Assembly: GCA_902541775.1 (NCBI GenBank)
Contig: CACBSE010000001.1
Coordinates: forward strand, 1-64,000
Source of the DNA: an uncultured Litorivicinus sp.
Lineage (GTDB): Bacteria; Pseudomonadota; Gammaproteobacteria; Pseudomonadales; Litorivicinaceae
Direction of reading: 5' to 3'
Length of the DNA: 64,000 nucleotides
In this document: positions 1 through 8,954 of the stretch, one piece after another
Layout: each line of letters starts with the position of its first letter
How positions within the stretch are numbered: position 1 is the stretch's first letter
Notes under the pieces: model-generated
Database searches by the model: none
Told to the model about the DNA's origin: nothing
Seen by the model: the letters and a program-made list of their open reading frames with translations, nothing else
Made by a program: the position numbers and the translations under genes

Positions 1-633
1 TCCAGTCTCCTCAAATCGCCTTTTTGCGCGTCTCGCGAATACAAATAAGCCAACACAGAGAATCACCAACATCGCGATCCAAATAATGAATCCAGTCGAA
101 TCGTCAACCACTGGCAGTGGTGTATGGAAGCCACGAGCGTTTAAATAAAAGGAACCAATTTCAATCGAGTTTTTTGGCGCTGGAAGTGACGGCAAAAATA
201 TTGCGAAGTTCCAGAACATAATCTGCAACAACAGTGGAACGTTCCTAAAAATCTCTATGTAGGCAAGCGCGCCCCTGGAGATAAGCCAGTTAGGAGATAG
301 CCGAATTACGCCGATAAAAAAACCGAGAATCGTTGCCGCAAGGATCCCGAGCACAGCGACCAATATCGTGTTCTGTATTCCAACGAAAAATACATCTATG
401 TAGGTTGATTCACCGAGTTTGTAGTCAAAGAAAGGACTGAAGCCAATCTGAAACGGTGCCACCTCATCAAAGAAGCTGGTTCCTGTTTGGATGCCACGGG
501 CAACCAAATTATCGACTGTTGTTTGAAATAACGAATAAAAACCATAAGTCACCAAAGCCAAAGCTAGGATTTGGAAGACTAATGCTCTGAACTTAGGGTC
601 TCGATGCAAGGGAACACGGGCACGTTCTGTCAC
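1..633 (-). CDS. aapQ: Amino-acid ABC transporter permease, AapQ-like (partial)
   Basis: Not in the ORF track because it runs off the left edge; I translated the minus strand. A GTG start at 633 gives a basic N-terminus, a membrane segment (FQILALALVTYGFYSLF) and a periplasmic loop. A second helix follows, then the permease run FFIGVIRLSPNW and EIFRNVPLLLQIMF, which is the typical HisM/GlnP-type EAA-like loop of polar amino-acid importers. The long N-terminal insertion before the core permease domain is typical of AapQ of the general L-amino-acid transporter. It sits directly behind the binding protein gene in the same orientation, as in aapJQMP operons. The 3' end (C-terminal helices) and the expected aapM and aapP lie outside the window. 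Substrate range is inferred from family only. Confidence 0.85.
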   Translation of the reverse strand, partial: MTERARVPLHRDPKFRALVFQILALALVTYGFYSLFQTTVDNLVARGIQTGTSFFDEVAPFQIGFSPFFDYKLGESTYIDVFFVGIQNTILVAVLGILAATILGFFIGVIRLSPNWLISRGALAYIEIFRNVPLLLQIMFWNFAIFLPSLPAPKNSIEIGSFYLNARGFHTPLPVVDDSTGFIIWIAMLVILCVGLFVFARRAKRRFEETG

Positions 634-652
634 AATACAATCCGTTGATTAT

Positions 653-680
653 TAAAGAAAGACCGGGCAATTGCCCGGTC
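653..680 (-). terminator. Intercistronic hairpin between aapJ and aapQ
   Basis: A perfect 20-nt palindrome (GACCGGGCAATTGCCCGGTC) lies just after the binding-protein stop codon. Read on the minus strand, it is followed by a T-rich run (TTTCTTT). Such hairpins after a periplasmic binding protein gene usually stabilise its mRNA or partly terminate transcription, so the binding protein is made in excess over the permease. Confidence 0.7.
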
Positions 681-695
681 TGGTATCGGATCCGA

Positions 696-1718
696 TTAAC
701 GAATCGGTGGAGCGTAAAGGATACCACCACGAGTCCACAGATCATTCACTGAACCTGCACGTGGAATACCGATCTTGGCAACGGTGCGCTCATAAATTTC
801 ACCATAGTTACCAACTTGCTTGATCGCGTTGTAAGACCAATCAGAGCCGAGACCTAAAAGCTCACCCATATTGCCTTCGGTACCAACCAAGCGAGCTATA
901 CCAGGATTACCCGGGTTAGCCTTTAGACCATCGATATTTCCGGATGTAATGCCCATCTCTTCAGCATTGATCAATGCATACAGGGTCATCGCAACGATAT
1001 CCATCCACTGATCATCGCCTTGGCGGACGACAGGGCCAAGTGGCTCTTTAGAGATCGTTTCTGGCAGAATCGTTACACCCGCTGGACCTACTTTCATTTC
1101 AGTTGACAGCGCAGCCAACTGAGACTTATCCGAGGTCAGTACGTCACAAGCTCCACCCTCGAATCCTTCACGTGTTTGTGTTGATGTCTCGTAACCAACT
1201 GGCGTGAACTTCATGTTGTTGTTCCGGAAGTAATCAGCCATGTTCAACTCGGTTGTGGTACCTGCTTGAACGCAGATACTGGCACCATCGAGCTCAAGTG
1301 TTGATTTGATGCCAGAGTCCTTCATGACCATGAAGCCCTGACCATCGATGTAGTTGTAGTACGTGAAGTTCAGACCTAGTGATGCTTCTCGGGTTAGGGT
1401 ATGAGTCGTGTTACGTGACAAGACGTCGACCTCACCCGAAGCGAGAGCTGTAAAGCGCTCTTTAGCGGTCAGAGGGATAAACACAACTTTGCTTGCATCG
1501 CCGAGGACTGCCGCCGCGATCGCATCACAGACAGCGGCATCGATGCCTTGCATACGACCAGCATCATCCGGTGCTGAAAATCCTGGCACGCCACCACTGA
1601 CGCCACATTTTAGCTCACCACGAGCTTTAACATCATCCAGCGTACCGGCTGATGCGACTTGAGCAACTGCGACAGCCGACGCTGCGAGGGCAGTTGCAAA
1701 CTTTGCAGACAATTTCAT
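696..1718 (-). CDS. aapJ: General L-amino-acid ABC transporter substrate-binding protein
   Basis: A 340-aa periplasmic protein with a signal peptide (basic start, Ala-rich core, cleavage after ASA around residue 24). The mature part begins TLDDVKARGELKCGVSGG, the usual opening of SBP_bac_3 proteins. FSAPDDAGRMQGIDAAVCDAIAAAV and DVLSRNTTHTLTRE match the AapJ/BztA subgroup, and length fits the family. It captures L-amino acids in the periplasm for the permease encoded next on the same strand, 60 bp downstream, with a hairpin between the two. A high-flux importer of this kind is common in marine heterotrophs. Family assignment is strong; exact substrates are not shown by the sequence. Confidence 0.92.
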   Translation of the reverse strand: MKLSAKFATALAASAVAVAQVASAGTLDDVKARGELKCGVSGGVPGFSAPDDAGRMQGIDAAVCDAIAAAVLGDASKVVFIPLTAKERFTALASGEVDVLSRNTTHTLTREASLGLNFTYYNYIDGQGFMVMKDSGIKSTLELDGASICVQAGTTTELNMADYFRNNNMKFTPVGYETSTQTREGFEGGACDVLTSDKSQLAALSTEMKVGPAGVTILPETISKEPLGPVVRQGDDQWMDIVAMTLYALINAEEMGITSGNIDGLKANPGNPGIARLVGTEGNMGELLGLGSDWSYNAIKQVGNYGEIYERTVAKIGIPRAGSVNDLWTRGGILYAPPIR

Positions 1719-1927
1719 GGAATAACTCCTGAATAAAGCGGTTTGTTTTAATCTTCATACGGGCCTTATCTGTAATTCGTAGGCACCCATCATTTGAGCC
1801 AGCACCTGTTATGCCGTGACAAGTTCGGGTGTACCCGCCGCCATAGCTGAGCAAACTAGCATTAGGCTATTGCTTTCACAAGCGAAAAAGCCTCAGGTTT
1901 GCGCAAAAATTGCACAAATGCAGTACA

Positions 1928-2830
1928 TCAGCCTTCGGTAAATATGAGCATCGTCCCAGAAAATACAATGCTCGCGCCAACCCATGCGCCGAATACCGGT
2001 CGACGAGCTGAAATTACCCAAAGAACGGGCAAGATAAAAACCAGAGCGGTCGAGCTCAGAGTCGATACAACTCCTGCCTCACCACTTTTGTAATGCAAAC
2101 ATCACAAGTATAATCGCGACGTCAAAATCAATCACGGCGCTCCCCACGGTGTTGAGAACGACTACTGCGGTTGCGGTCCACGCAGAATGATAGCGCTAGA
2201 TACCCCGACTGGAAAATTCGTACATAATGACTTACGCAACCGCTGCGATCGCAGCTCGAACTGCTAAGGCCGCAATTGGATCAATACCTTGTGCCATCAA
2301 CGGTCGTAACAAGAAAAACCCTCCAGCCTGGCCAGCGGCAGCCAAAAATTCAAAAGGAAGTCCAACAGGCAAAGATCCGTGTACTGTCGGCCAATGGCTT
2401 GAAGACGACCGCTTTTGCCCGTTGCCATACGCAATCACGACTCCTTTTTTGACCAGGACACCCCAGGAACACCGAGAGAGATATCACCTCGTTTAGAAAA
2501 AATACCTGCTACTACCGTCAATGGCGCATTGAACACAACCATCACTGCGTTCAGTCACGGTCCAACTCAGCGGGGTTCAGCAAATAAAAAAGTGTCGTCC
2601 GGAAAAATGGTGAGAAGGCCTGAGATTAACGCAACTGGTATCGATTCAGCTGTCAGCGTCAGTAACCCCCCGGAGACCATCTCTACAACTAAAAGACCGA
2701 AAGCCATAATCAGCATATGGATACGATTGAATCGAATTGCCCCAAGCACACGAGATGGTTTTATGGCAAGCACGCCGGCAATCGCAATGCATAGTGATGT
2801 ACCCAGCTCTGTTAGTTATTGCACTGACAT
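1928..2830 (-). pseudogene. Decayed DMT-family (EamA) permease
   Basis: Minus-strand translation in shifting frames gives pieces of one drug/metabolite-transporter permease. In gene order these are LGTSLCIAIAGVLAIKPSRV, then MLIMAFGLLVVEMVSGG, then VIAYGNGQKR, then AAGQAGGFFLLRPLMAQGID, and finally STLSSTALVFILPVLWVIS ending in IFTEG and a stop. An in-frame stop comes after only four codons (MSVQ then TAA) and at least two further frame changes interrupt it, so no full-length product can be made. The ORF-track entries here are fragments of this gene or antisense shadows. It lies directly after the DUF2058 gene. Recognition rests on my reading of EamA-like repeats; original substrate unknown. 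Confidence 0.8.
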
Positions 2831-3361
2831 TTACCAGTCGAGATCGTCAGGGATCCGTGGATAGTCATCATCTTGCACCTCAAGTTTCGCGAGATGCGAG
2901 AAAATTTCTCGGCCTTCAAGTCGTTCTATGCATTTTTCGAGGACATCTCTCGGAACGATACATATTGCACCATCGAGCTCGATTAGACCGATCATTCCAC
3001 GGGCCAATCGATCTCTCACGTCGGAACTCACTGGGAATGGTCTGATTTTTTTTCCGTAAGGGAAGCGAAAATCAACGCGTTGAGCGTCATTGCCGCGATC
3101 AATTAGATTTGATTTCACCATATCACGGACCTGAGCAAGCTTCTCCGCCCTCAAACGCTTAGCCTTACGCTCCGTGGCTAACGTTTGGTCGCGAACTTTT
3201 TTCTCATTCCGTGCTTTTTGCTGCGCTTCTTGCAGGCTTTCCTGAACCCCCGGCCCTTTCGCTTCTTTTGGCCCAACTCGCTGCTGATGCTTGGCTTGCT
3301 TTGCTTTCTTTTTATCAGCGACGCCGAGAGCGAGTAACTGATCTTGCAGTGACTTACTCAT
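2831..3361 (-). CDS. DUF2058 family protein (YaiL-like)
   Basis: A 176-aa soluble protein beginning MSKSLQDQLLALGVADKKKAKQ, the hallmark start of the DUF2058 family (E. coli YaiL). A long Lys/Arg/Glu/Gln-rich helix, probably coiled coil, spans about residues 10-85. A compact C-terminal domain follows (FPYGKKIRPFPVSSDVRDRLARG) and the protein ends DDLDW. Its start overlaps the dnaB stop by 8 bp, so translation is likely coupled. Family members are described as nucleoprotein or polynucleotide-associated; no enzymatic role is evident here. Confidence 0.85.
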   Translation of the reverse strand: MSKSLQDQLLALGVADKKKAKQAKHQQRVGPKEAKGPGVQESLQEAQQKARNEKKVRDQTLATERKAKRLRAEKLAQVRDMVKSNLIDRGNDAQRVDFRFPYGKKIRPFPVSSDVRDRLARGMIGLIELDGAICIVPRDVLEKCIERLEGREIFSHLAKLEVQDDDYPRIPDDLDW

Positions 3362-4733
3362 GAGAGTATTCCTCGTAATACGACTCGGCTAGTTCCTCAA
3401 AGCGCGTATACTGTCCCAGGAATGCCAGTCTTATCTTACCGATAGGACCGTTTCGCTGTTTGCCGATGATGATCTCCGCAATACCTTTCTGTTCAGTATT
3501 CTCGTTATACACCTCGTCTCGATAAATAAAGCAGATAACGTCTGCATCCTGTTCAATTGCTCCAGATTCGCGTAAATCAGACATCACGGGACGTTTATTT
3601 GGTCGTTGCTCCAGAGAACGGTTTAACTGGGACAGCGCAACGACAGGACAACTTAGCTCTTTTGCCAACGCCTTCAAAGAGCGGGAGATCTCTGAAATTT
3701 CACCTGCTCTATTTTCGCTGCCTCCAGCTACCTGCATCAGCTGAAGATAATCAATCATGATCATGCCAAGCCCCTCCGGATGCTGCCGCGCGATGCGCCG
3801 CGCACGAGTTCGTAACTCGGTTGGTGTCAGTGCTGGCGTGTCATCGATGTAAAGAGGCTTTTCATTCAGCAAACTAAATGCCGACGTTAGACGAGGCCAA
3901 TCTTCATCACCTAATTTACCGGTACGAACCTTGGTCTGATCAATACGACCGAGGGATGAAAGCATCCGCATAACGATCGATTCACCTGACATTTCCATTG
4001 AAAACACCAGCGTTGGCTTTTCTGATTTGATAACGCAGGATTCGACCAAGCACATCGCAAAGGCGGTTTTACCCATCGACGGACGACCTGCAATAATCAC
4101 TAGGTCAGATTGTTGGAGCCCTGCTGTCATCTGATCGAGTTTCTTAAATCCGGTCGATATGCCTGTAATTTCCGAATCTGACGCATACAGATCATCAATT
4201 TTTCTGAGCGCAACTTTTAAGTAATGATTGACCGCCTCAGGCCCACCTCGTGACGGCCTTTCCTCACTAATTCTAAAAACAATGGATTCTGCTTCATCGA
4301 GGATTTCATCAACGCTCCGGCCCGCTGGCTTCCGGGCATTCTCAGACATCTCACCAGCGACACGAATTAACTGCCGAAGGACTGCGCGGTCACGAATAAT
4401 TTCTGCATAAGCAGTGACGTTACTGGCACTTGAAGCGCTCGCTGCCAATTCAGATAAATACGCAATACCCCCCGCGTTGTCCGCCTCATCTACTACGTTA
4501 AGCTGCTCAGAAATAGTAAGCACATCCAAAGGGTGACTTCGTTCATTAACCCTAGACATCGCCTCAAAAATCAGCCGATGCTCGGGCAAATAGAAATCTT
4601 CTTTAGTCACCATTTCAGCAACTTGATCCCAAGTTTGTGCATCGAGCAATAGGCCACCGAGTAACGATTGCTCAGCCTCTCTAGAGTGGGGAGGGGTTTT
4701 CAACTGTTCTAGTACTGAATCGTCTGCTGCCAT
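3354..4733 (-). CDS. dnaB: Replicative DNA helicase DnaB
   Basis: Hexameric 5'-3' helicase that unwinds DNA at the replication fork. The N-terminal DnaB domain starts with PPHSREAEQSLLGGLLLDAQ. The RecA-like domain carries Walker A (IIAGRPSMGKTAFAM), a Walker B region (MIMIDYLQLM), the H3/H4 region (ALSQLNRSLEQRP) and RESGAIEQDADVICFIYR. I prefer the ATG at 4733 (MAADDSVL) over the upstream ATG at 4760 because GGAG sits 5 nt before it; that gives 459 aa, normal for the family. It follows hflX by about 30 bp and overlaps the DUF2058 gene. In many gammaproteobacteria dnaB follows rplI instead; here rplI is about 32 kb away. Confidence 0.97.
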   Translation of the reverse strand: MAADDSVLEQLKTPPHSREAEQSLLGGLLLDAQTWDQVAEMVTKEDFYLPEHRLIFEAMSRVNERSHPLDVLTISEQLNVVDEADNAGGIAYLSELAASASSASNVTAYAEIIRDRAVLRQLIRVAGEMSENARKPAGRSVDEILDEAESIVFRISEERPSRGGPEAVNHYLKVALRKIDDLYASDSEITGISTGFKKLDQMTAGLQQSDLVIIAGRPSMGKTAFAMCLVESCVIKSEKPTLVFSMEMSGESIVMRMLSSLGRIDQTKVRTGKLGDEDWPRLTSAFSLLNEKPLYIDDTPALTPTELRTRARRIARQHPEGLGMIMIDYLQLMQVAGGSENRAGEISEISRSLKALAKELSCPVVALSQLNRSLEQRPNKRPVMSDLRESGAIEQDADVICFIYRDEVYNENTEQKGIAEIIIGKQRNGPIGKIRLAFLGQYTRFEELAESYYEEYSHE

Positions 4734-4762
4734 ACTTTCTCCATGAGGGCCCTGCATCATAC

Positions 4763-6025
4763 TCAGTGAAGCGGACTTCGACCAAACTCTCTCAACAAAG
4801 TTGCTAGCCGATCCTCGGAGATTCTGATCGTTAGTTGCGTCTCACCAAGCTTAGTCGTTGATTCGTATAATACATCAGCCTCTTGGTATAACTTGGCCCG
4901 AAGCTTGCCTTCCGATGGTTGCAACACCAAATGATGTTCTTTCGGTGTCTCACCAATCGCTTCAGCAAGCGCCAAACCCAGGTCCTCGAGCCCGGCTCCA
5001 CTGCTAGCTGAAATCCAGACGCGACCAGCCTCATCCCGCCCTGGTTTCACGTTAGGACGCATATCCACCTTGTTCATTACAACAACGCGAGGGACTTCAT
5101 GGGCTCCAATTTCGTACAAGACCTCAAGAACGGCTTGTTCTTGCATCAACCGATCAGCATGCGCTCCATCTTGAACGAACATTAGAGCGTCTGCTTCGGC
5201 AGCCTCTTCAAGTGTCGCCCTAAATGCATCAACAAGGGCGTGTGGCAGGTTTTGAACAAACCCGACGGTATCAGCCACTATCGTTGAAGCACCACCCGGT
5301 AAAGTGATTTTCCGAAGTGTTGGATCAAGAGTCGCAAACAATTGGTCTGCCGCATAAATATGCGCCTCAGTCAATCGATTAAACAGCGTCGATTTTCCTG
5401 CATTGGTGTAACCAACTAGCGCGATCGTTGGAATTGCATTTCTGCGGCGCACTCGTCGACCTTGGTTTCTTGCCTTACGCACCTTCTCAAGTCGGCCTTT
5501 GAGAGAAGTCATGCGAACAGAAATCAAGCGGCGATCGGTTTCTAACTGTGTCTCGCCTGGGCCACGCAAACCGATGCCCCCCTTTTGCCGCTCAAGGTGA
5601 GTCCATCCACGGATCAATCGAGTTCGAATATGATCAAGTTGAGCAAGCTCAACTTGGAGCTTACCCTCAAAGGTTTTTGCGCGACTCGCGAAGATATCGA
5701 GGATCAAGCCCGAACGATCTATCACTCTGGCTTTAACTTGCCTCTCAAGATTGCGCTCTTGGCTGGGCGACAAATGACCATCGAAGATGACTAAGTCCGC
5801 CTCAGTTTCTTGGACAAGAGCTGCCAATTCCTCGACTTTGCCAACCCCAACGTAATTGGCAGGACTGGGCCTTTGGCGCTTTGCGGTTAACTTACCGACG
5901 ATCTCTGCACCCGCCGAAGTTACCAGTGAAAAAAATTCCTCGACATCAGGAATGTAAAACGGCTCTCGAATGGTCACTGAGCATATAATGGCCCGATCAC
6001 CACCAGTTTCGCGCTCAAAGAACAC
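4763..6025 (-). CDS. hflX: Ribosome-associated GTPase HflX
   Basis: A 420-aa GTPase that rescues or splits stalled 70S ribosomes. The N-terminal HflX domain includes GVGKVEELAALVQETEADLVIFD. The family signature GIGLRGPGETQLETDRR precedes a basic helix. The G domain has G1 VGYTNAGKSTLFN, G3 DTVGF and G4 NKVD. The track starts at a TTG (6031); a GTG at 6025 gives MFFERETGGDRA, matching the family N-terminus, with GGAG 9 nt upstream, so I choose it. It overlaps the end of miaA, as expected for a miaA-hflX operon, but hfq, normally between them, is missing from this position. Confidence 0.95.
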   Translation of the reverse strand: MFFERETGGDRAIICSVTIREPFYIPDVEEFFSLVTSAGAEIVGKLTAKRQRPSPANYVGVGKVEELAALVQETEADLVIFDGHLSPSQERNLERQVKARVIDRSGLILDIFASRAKTFEGKLQVELAQLDHIRTRLIRGWTHLERQKGGIGLRGPGETQLETDRRLISVRMTSLKGRLEKVRKARNQGRRVRRRNAIPTIALVGYTNAGKSTLFNRLTEAHIYAADQLFATLDPTLRKITLPGGASTIVADTVGFVQNLPHALVDAFRATLEEAAEADALMFVQDGAHADRLMQEQAVLEVLYEIGAHEVPRVVVMNKVDMRPNVKPGRDEAGRVWISASSGAGLEDLGLALAEAIGETPKEHHLVLQPSEGKLRAKLYQEADVLYESTTKLGETQLTIRISEDRLATLLREFGRSPLH

Positions 6026-6980
6026 GATCAAGTACTCCAGACAACCAAACTTTTCCTTTTTCTACCGGTATCGAATCGGATACCTCAATCAATGTGTTAG
6101 AGTCGGTGCGCCATGATCGCAACCAGGTCAGTTGTCGCTTTGCCAACTGTCGAGTTGCTGCTTTCGCCTGATCTTTCATTTCATTTTTTGAGAGATCACC
6201 ATCAAGGTATTGCCACATTTGGCGATATCCGACACTCCGCATCGATGGGCAGTCTAGAGTCAATGCTGGCCTCTGGCGCAACATCTCAACTTCAGCTTCA
6301 AAACCACGTTGTAGCATTGAGTCAAAGCGTCTATTGAGGCGATCTTTTAATTGTTCCCGATCAGACGGCACCATTGCTAGTACTGACAAATCAACCGCTT
6401 GCCCAACGATTGAGGTATCTGCCTGTCCGCCTGACCAAAATGAACAAATGGATTCCCCAGTGACAAGTCGTACCTCAAGTGCACGCTCAATGCGTGACGA
6501 GTGATTTGAATGAATCAAATCCGCCGCCTCCGGATCAAGCTCCTGCAGCCACGCATGGATAGCAGGCCACCCCTCTAACTCGGCCTTCCCTCGAATTTTC
6601 TCTCGAATGACTGGATCAGCCGCTGGCAGTGTATCCAAACCGTCGAGTAACGACTTTAAATACATGATTGTCCCGCCAACAAGACAAGGTACTCGGCCGT
6701 GATCCCATGCGCTTTGAATCAAGATCTCTGCATGTGTCACAAACTGACCCGCATCGAACGCATGTTCGGGCGGCACGAGATCAATCAAGTCATGTGGGCA
6801 CTCGGCAAGCTCTTCGGCTGTTGGTTTCGCTGAACCGATATCTAAGTGCTGATAAACCATCACCGAATCGGCACTGATCACTCTTAACGGTAATCCAGTT
6901 CCAAGCACCATTGCGAGATCAGTTTTTCCAATTCCTGTGGGGCCTGTAATAACAAGGAGTGGTCTAGGGTTTGCTGACAT
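6015..6980 (-). CDS. miaA: tRNA dimethylallyltransferase MiaA
   Basis: Transfers a dimethylallyl group to A37 of tRNAs reading UNN codons. The 321-aa protein has the P-loop LLVITGPTGIGKTDLAM, the substrate segment RVISADSVMVYQHLDIGSAKP, HDLIDLVP and LVGGTIMYLKSLLDGL, and the C-terminal RSVGYRQMWQYLDG, all MiaA motifs. It begins the miaA-hflX-dnaB-DUF2058 run. In related genomes mutL lies directly upstream; here mutL (29096-30883, same strand) is separated from it by the tRNA and about 22 kb of accessory DNA. Confidence 0.97.
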   Translation of the reverse strand: MSANPRPLLVITGPTGIGKTDLAMVLGTGLPLRVISADSVMVYQHLDIGSAKPTAEELAECPHDLIDLVPPEHAFDAGQFVTHAEILIQSAWDHGRVPCLVGGTIMYLKSLLDGLDTLPAADPVIREKIRGKAELEGWPAIHAWLQELDPEAADLIHSNHSSRIERALEVRLVTGESICSFWSGGQADTSIVGQAVDLSVLAMVPSDREQLKDRLNRRFDSMLQRGFEAEVEMLRQRPALTLDCPSMRSVGYRQMWQYLDGDLSKNEMKDQAKAATRQLAKRQLTWLRSWRTDSNTLIEVSDSIPVEKGKVWLSGVLDRVL

Positions 6981-7049
6981 GGGCCTAGTCTAGCCGATCC
7001 TTGACTTGGGGTAGAGTCCTCACTATGATCCGCCTCCTCGCAGACCTTA

Positions 7050-7136
7050 GCCCAGGTGGCGAAATTGGTAGACGCGCTAGCTTCAGGTGCTAGTGGGGGA
7101 AACCCCGTGGAGGTTCAAGTCCTCTCCTGGGCACCA
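7050..7136 (+). tRNA. tRNA-Leu (anticodon CAG), integration target
   Basis: An 87-nt class II tRNA with encoded CCA. The acceptor stem is GCCCAGG/CCTGGGC, the D-arm contains TGGCGAAATTGGTAGACGCG, and the anticodon arm CTAGC-TTCAGGT-GCTAG gives anticodon CAG. It has a long variable arm and the T-arm GGTTCAAGTCC. Its last 16 bases recur exactly at 14211-14226, marking it as the attachment site of the element integrated on its 3' side. Confidence 0.97.
7121..7136 (+). repeat. attL core of element 1 (tRNA 3' end)
   Basis: CCTCTCCTGGGCACCA occurs here and again at 14211-14226 in the same orientation; flanking bases differ on both sides. A direct repeat of a tRNA 3' end next to a tyrosine recombinase gene marks attL and attR. 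Confidence 0.93.
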
Positions 7137-7202
7137 TCCGTAGACCAATAATATAATAAAATTCAATAAGTTAGTATTTTTAAGAGCTCTGAAACGCATT
7201 TT

Positions 7203-7224
7203 TTAGGGACTTTTGTAGGGACAT
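7203..7224 (+). promoter_or_regulatory. Putative integrase arm-type sites, left end of element 1
   Basis: TTAGGGACTTTTGTAGGGACAT contains two AGGGAC units 12 bp apart. The same 12-bp-spaced pair occurs near the right end (14100-14117) and at both ends of element 2. Position and symmetry suggest recombinase arm binding. It also lies about 20 bp before the integrase start, so it could mediate autoregulation. Confidence 0.65.
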
Positions 7225-7241
7225 ATGCCTACACTGGTCGC

Positions 7242-8768
7242 ATGGATGAGCTCATGAACCTCAAACACCTGACTCAAAATAATGGCTACTGGCAGTACGA
7301 ACGCCGTGTGCCCAAGGCCGTTTTATCGCACCCCTACTGGGAGCAAAAAAAAGCATGGAAACGACCATTGGGACTGAAAATCGGAAGCCCCGTTGAAGAT
7401 GTGCTGTCCGCATGGAAAGAGCTCCACCAAACCTTTGAGACTTCACTGGCAAATATCAAAGAACGTAATCCGCACATCTTGGACAAACGTGAGCGTCGTC
7501 GTCGGGCTGAAGCCCACCTGAAAATGTTTAACCTCAGACCACACGACGGTTCACTCGCGGGCATCGACGATGATAATGAACGCAATCATCAACGTGATTA
7601 CATCGACAATGTCCGTGAACTGTCTGGTGCATTTGATGATTACGTTCACTGGGAACAAACCCATCAGATGAAAGCACGAGAAAATGGAAGCGGCCTCAAG
7701 CCTAGAATCCGCCACATGCCTCCCGATGTTCAACTGCAAAGGGAAGCATGGATCGCCTATACCGAAGACAAGTCGGTCAAAGCACCCGTCGTCTTCGGCG
7801 ACCTCTGGGACATCTACGCCTCCGGCAAAAATCTTGACCTGAACGATCGGAAGAACAAGAAAACCCTCAGCCGATGGAAATCGTTCATGGATATCGTTGG
7901 TGATGAAGTACTGACGAATCGAACCATCAATGACGGGCTAAGGGATTGGGTGAACGCTCAAAGAGGCCGTGAGGTTCAAGATCAAACGCTTAGACGAGAG
8001 CTTGGTGTTATCCGTGCTGTACTGAACTATGCACGGCAAGCAAAAGCGCTCGACCTGCAGTGGGTTATTCCGCAGATCGACGTCAAGACCGAAGAAAAGC
8101 AACGTCCAGTCATCTCCAAAGCGGACTACCAGAGATTCTGGGAGCTCATCCAAGATGAGACAGAAAAAAAGTATAAGCCTTGGAAGGAGTTTGTATTCAC
8201 GATCCTCTGCCAGTCCTCAACCATCCTGTCAGAGCTCATGCGGCTTGAACGGAAAGACATCCATCTCGACAAAGAAACACCCTACATCAGTCTCTATGGT
8301 ACTGAGCTAAAAACCAAGGAACGCGAACGTATCGTGCCTCTACCCTTCCGCACTGATCGACTCAAAGACCTTCTTGAAAAGATGAACGAAGGACAGGAGG
8401 CGGCACTCCCTCCATCACTAGTTCAAGTGACTGGCAATAAATTGGAGTGGGTTACCTCAGAGTCAAATATCAATCGACAGCTCAACGATTACATCAAGAT
8501 GTGCGACTCAGATACACAGGGCTATACCACATACAGCACGCGTCATAGCTTCAAGCTCTACCTGCAACTCTCAGGAGCCAACCCGATGGACATCCTCTAT
8601 CTCGCAGGATGGGCAGGTGACAACGGCCAGTCTCAAATGCTCAAGCACTACGGCAGACAAGGGATTGGATCAACTGAAATGGTCAAACGGCTTGAGGTTG
8701 CTGTTCGCTCAGCGATGCACTTCCTCAATCAGCGTGATGAGAAGGTGGTTCAGCTCTACAAATCCTGA
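7242..8768 (+). CDS. Tyrosine recombinase (integrase) of element 1
   Basis: A 508-aa site-specific recombinase, adjacent to the tRNA attachment site. The N-terminal region (LTQNNGYWQYERRVPKAVL) resembles the arm-binding/DUF6538 start of many marine integrases; a SAM-like core-binding region spans about residues 190-280. The catalytic domain shows a beta-hairpin Lys (ELKTKERERIVPL), RH in YSTRHSF, AGWAGD in place of the usual LGH, and the nucleophile Tyr in LKHYGRQ. The usual first Arg (consensus TGLRISEL) appears to be Ile (SSTILSEL), and the His of HxxR appears to be Tyr. Both features are shared by the element 2 copy, so they are lineage traits. The start aligns with the other copy. Confidence 0.93.
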   Translation: MDELMNLKHLTQNNGYWQYERRVPKAVLSHPYWEQKKAWKRPLGLKIGSPVEDVLSAWKELHQTFETSLANIKERNPHILDKRERRRRAEAHLKMFNLRPHDGSLAGIDDDNERNHQRDYIDNVRELSGAFDDYVHWEQTHQMKARENGSGLKPRIRHMPPDVQLQREAWIAYTEDKSVKAPVVFGDLWDIYASGKNLDLNDRKNKKTLSRWKSFMDIVGDEVLTNRTINDGLRDWVNAQRGREVQDQTLRRELGVIRAVLNYARQAKALDLQWVIPQIDVKTEEKQRPVISKADYQRFWELIQDETEKKYKPWKEFVFTILCQSSTILSELMRLERKDIHLDKETPYISLYGTELKTKERERIVPLPFRTDRLKDLLEKMNEGQEAALPPSLVQVTGNKLEWVTSESNINRQLNDYIKMCDSDTQGYTTYSTRHSFKLYLQLSGANPMDILYLAGWAGDNGQSQMLKHYGRQGIGSTEMVKRLEVAVRSAMHFLNQRDEKVVQLYKS

Positions 8769-8802
8769 GGAGTGAGGGTCTACCTAGGTACCCCCTGAGC
8801 AA

Positions 8803-8908
8803 ACCTTGGCATCCCTTATGCATATCTCATCCTAGATGTCAGGATGACGTCACTCCTGCGTCCCTTAGGACACTTCTGATTCCCTCAGGTGTCCTAGGGA
8901 GTTTTTGT
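8803..8908 (+). repeat. R repeat copy R1 with terminator, after integrase
   Basis: An approximately 105-bp repeat starting ACCTTGGCATCCCTTATGC. It ends in an inverted repeat (CCTTAGGACAC/GTGTCCTAGGG) followed by GTTTTTG. Near copies are at 10551-10657 and 19485-19591, with a partial copy at about 18507-18540. R1 and R2 flank the choice-of-anchor-I cargo gene. Confidence 0.88.
8863..8906 (+). terminator. Intrinsic terminator of integrase (within R1)
   Basis: An 11-bp, nearly perfect stem CCTTAGGACAC/GTGTCCTAGGG, a loop of about 15 nt, then a T tract (AGTTTTTG). It lies about 95 bp after the integrase stop and 50 bp from the convergent cargo gene end. Confidence 0.75.
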
Positions 8909-8954
8909 TAACGGTTGAATTTGACCTCAGTCTTCTCTCGATTGAATCGAGATA

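Noticed and set aside
1408-1662. 84-aa plus-strand ORF inside aapJ
   Set aside because: Antisense shadow of a well-supported periplasmic binding protein; no ribosome site or domain.
2415-2864. 149-aa plus-strand ORF near 2.4-2.9 kb
   Set aside because: Antisense to the DMT permease remnant, whose minus-strand pieces are recognisable.
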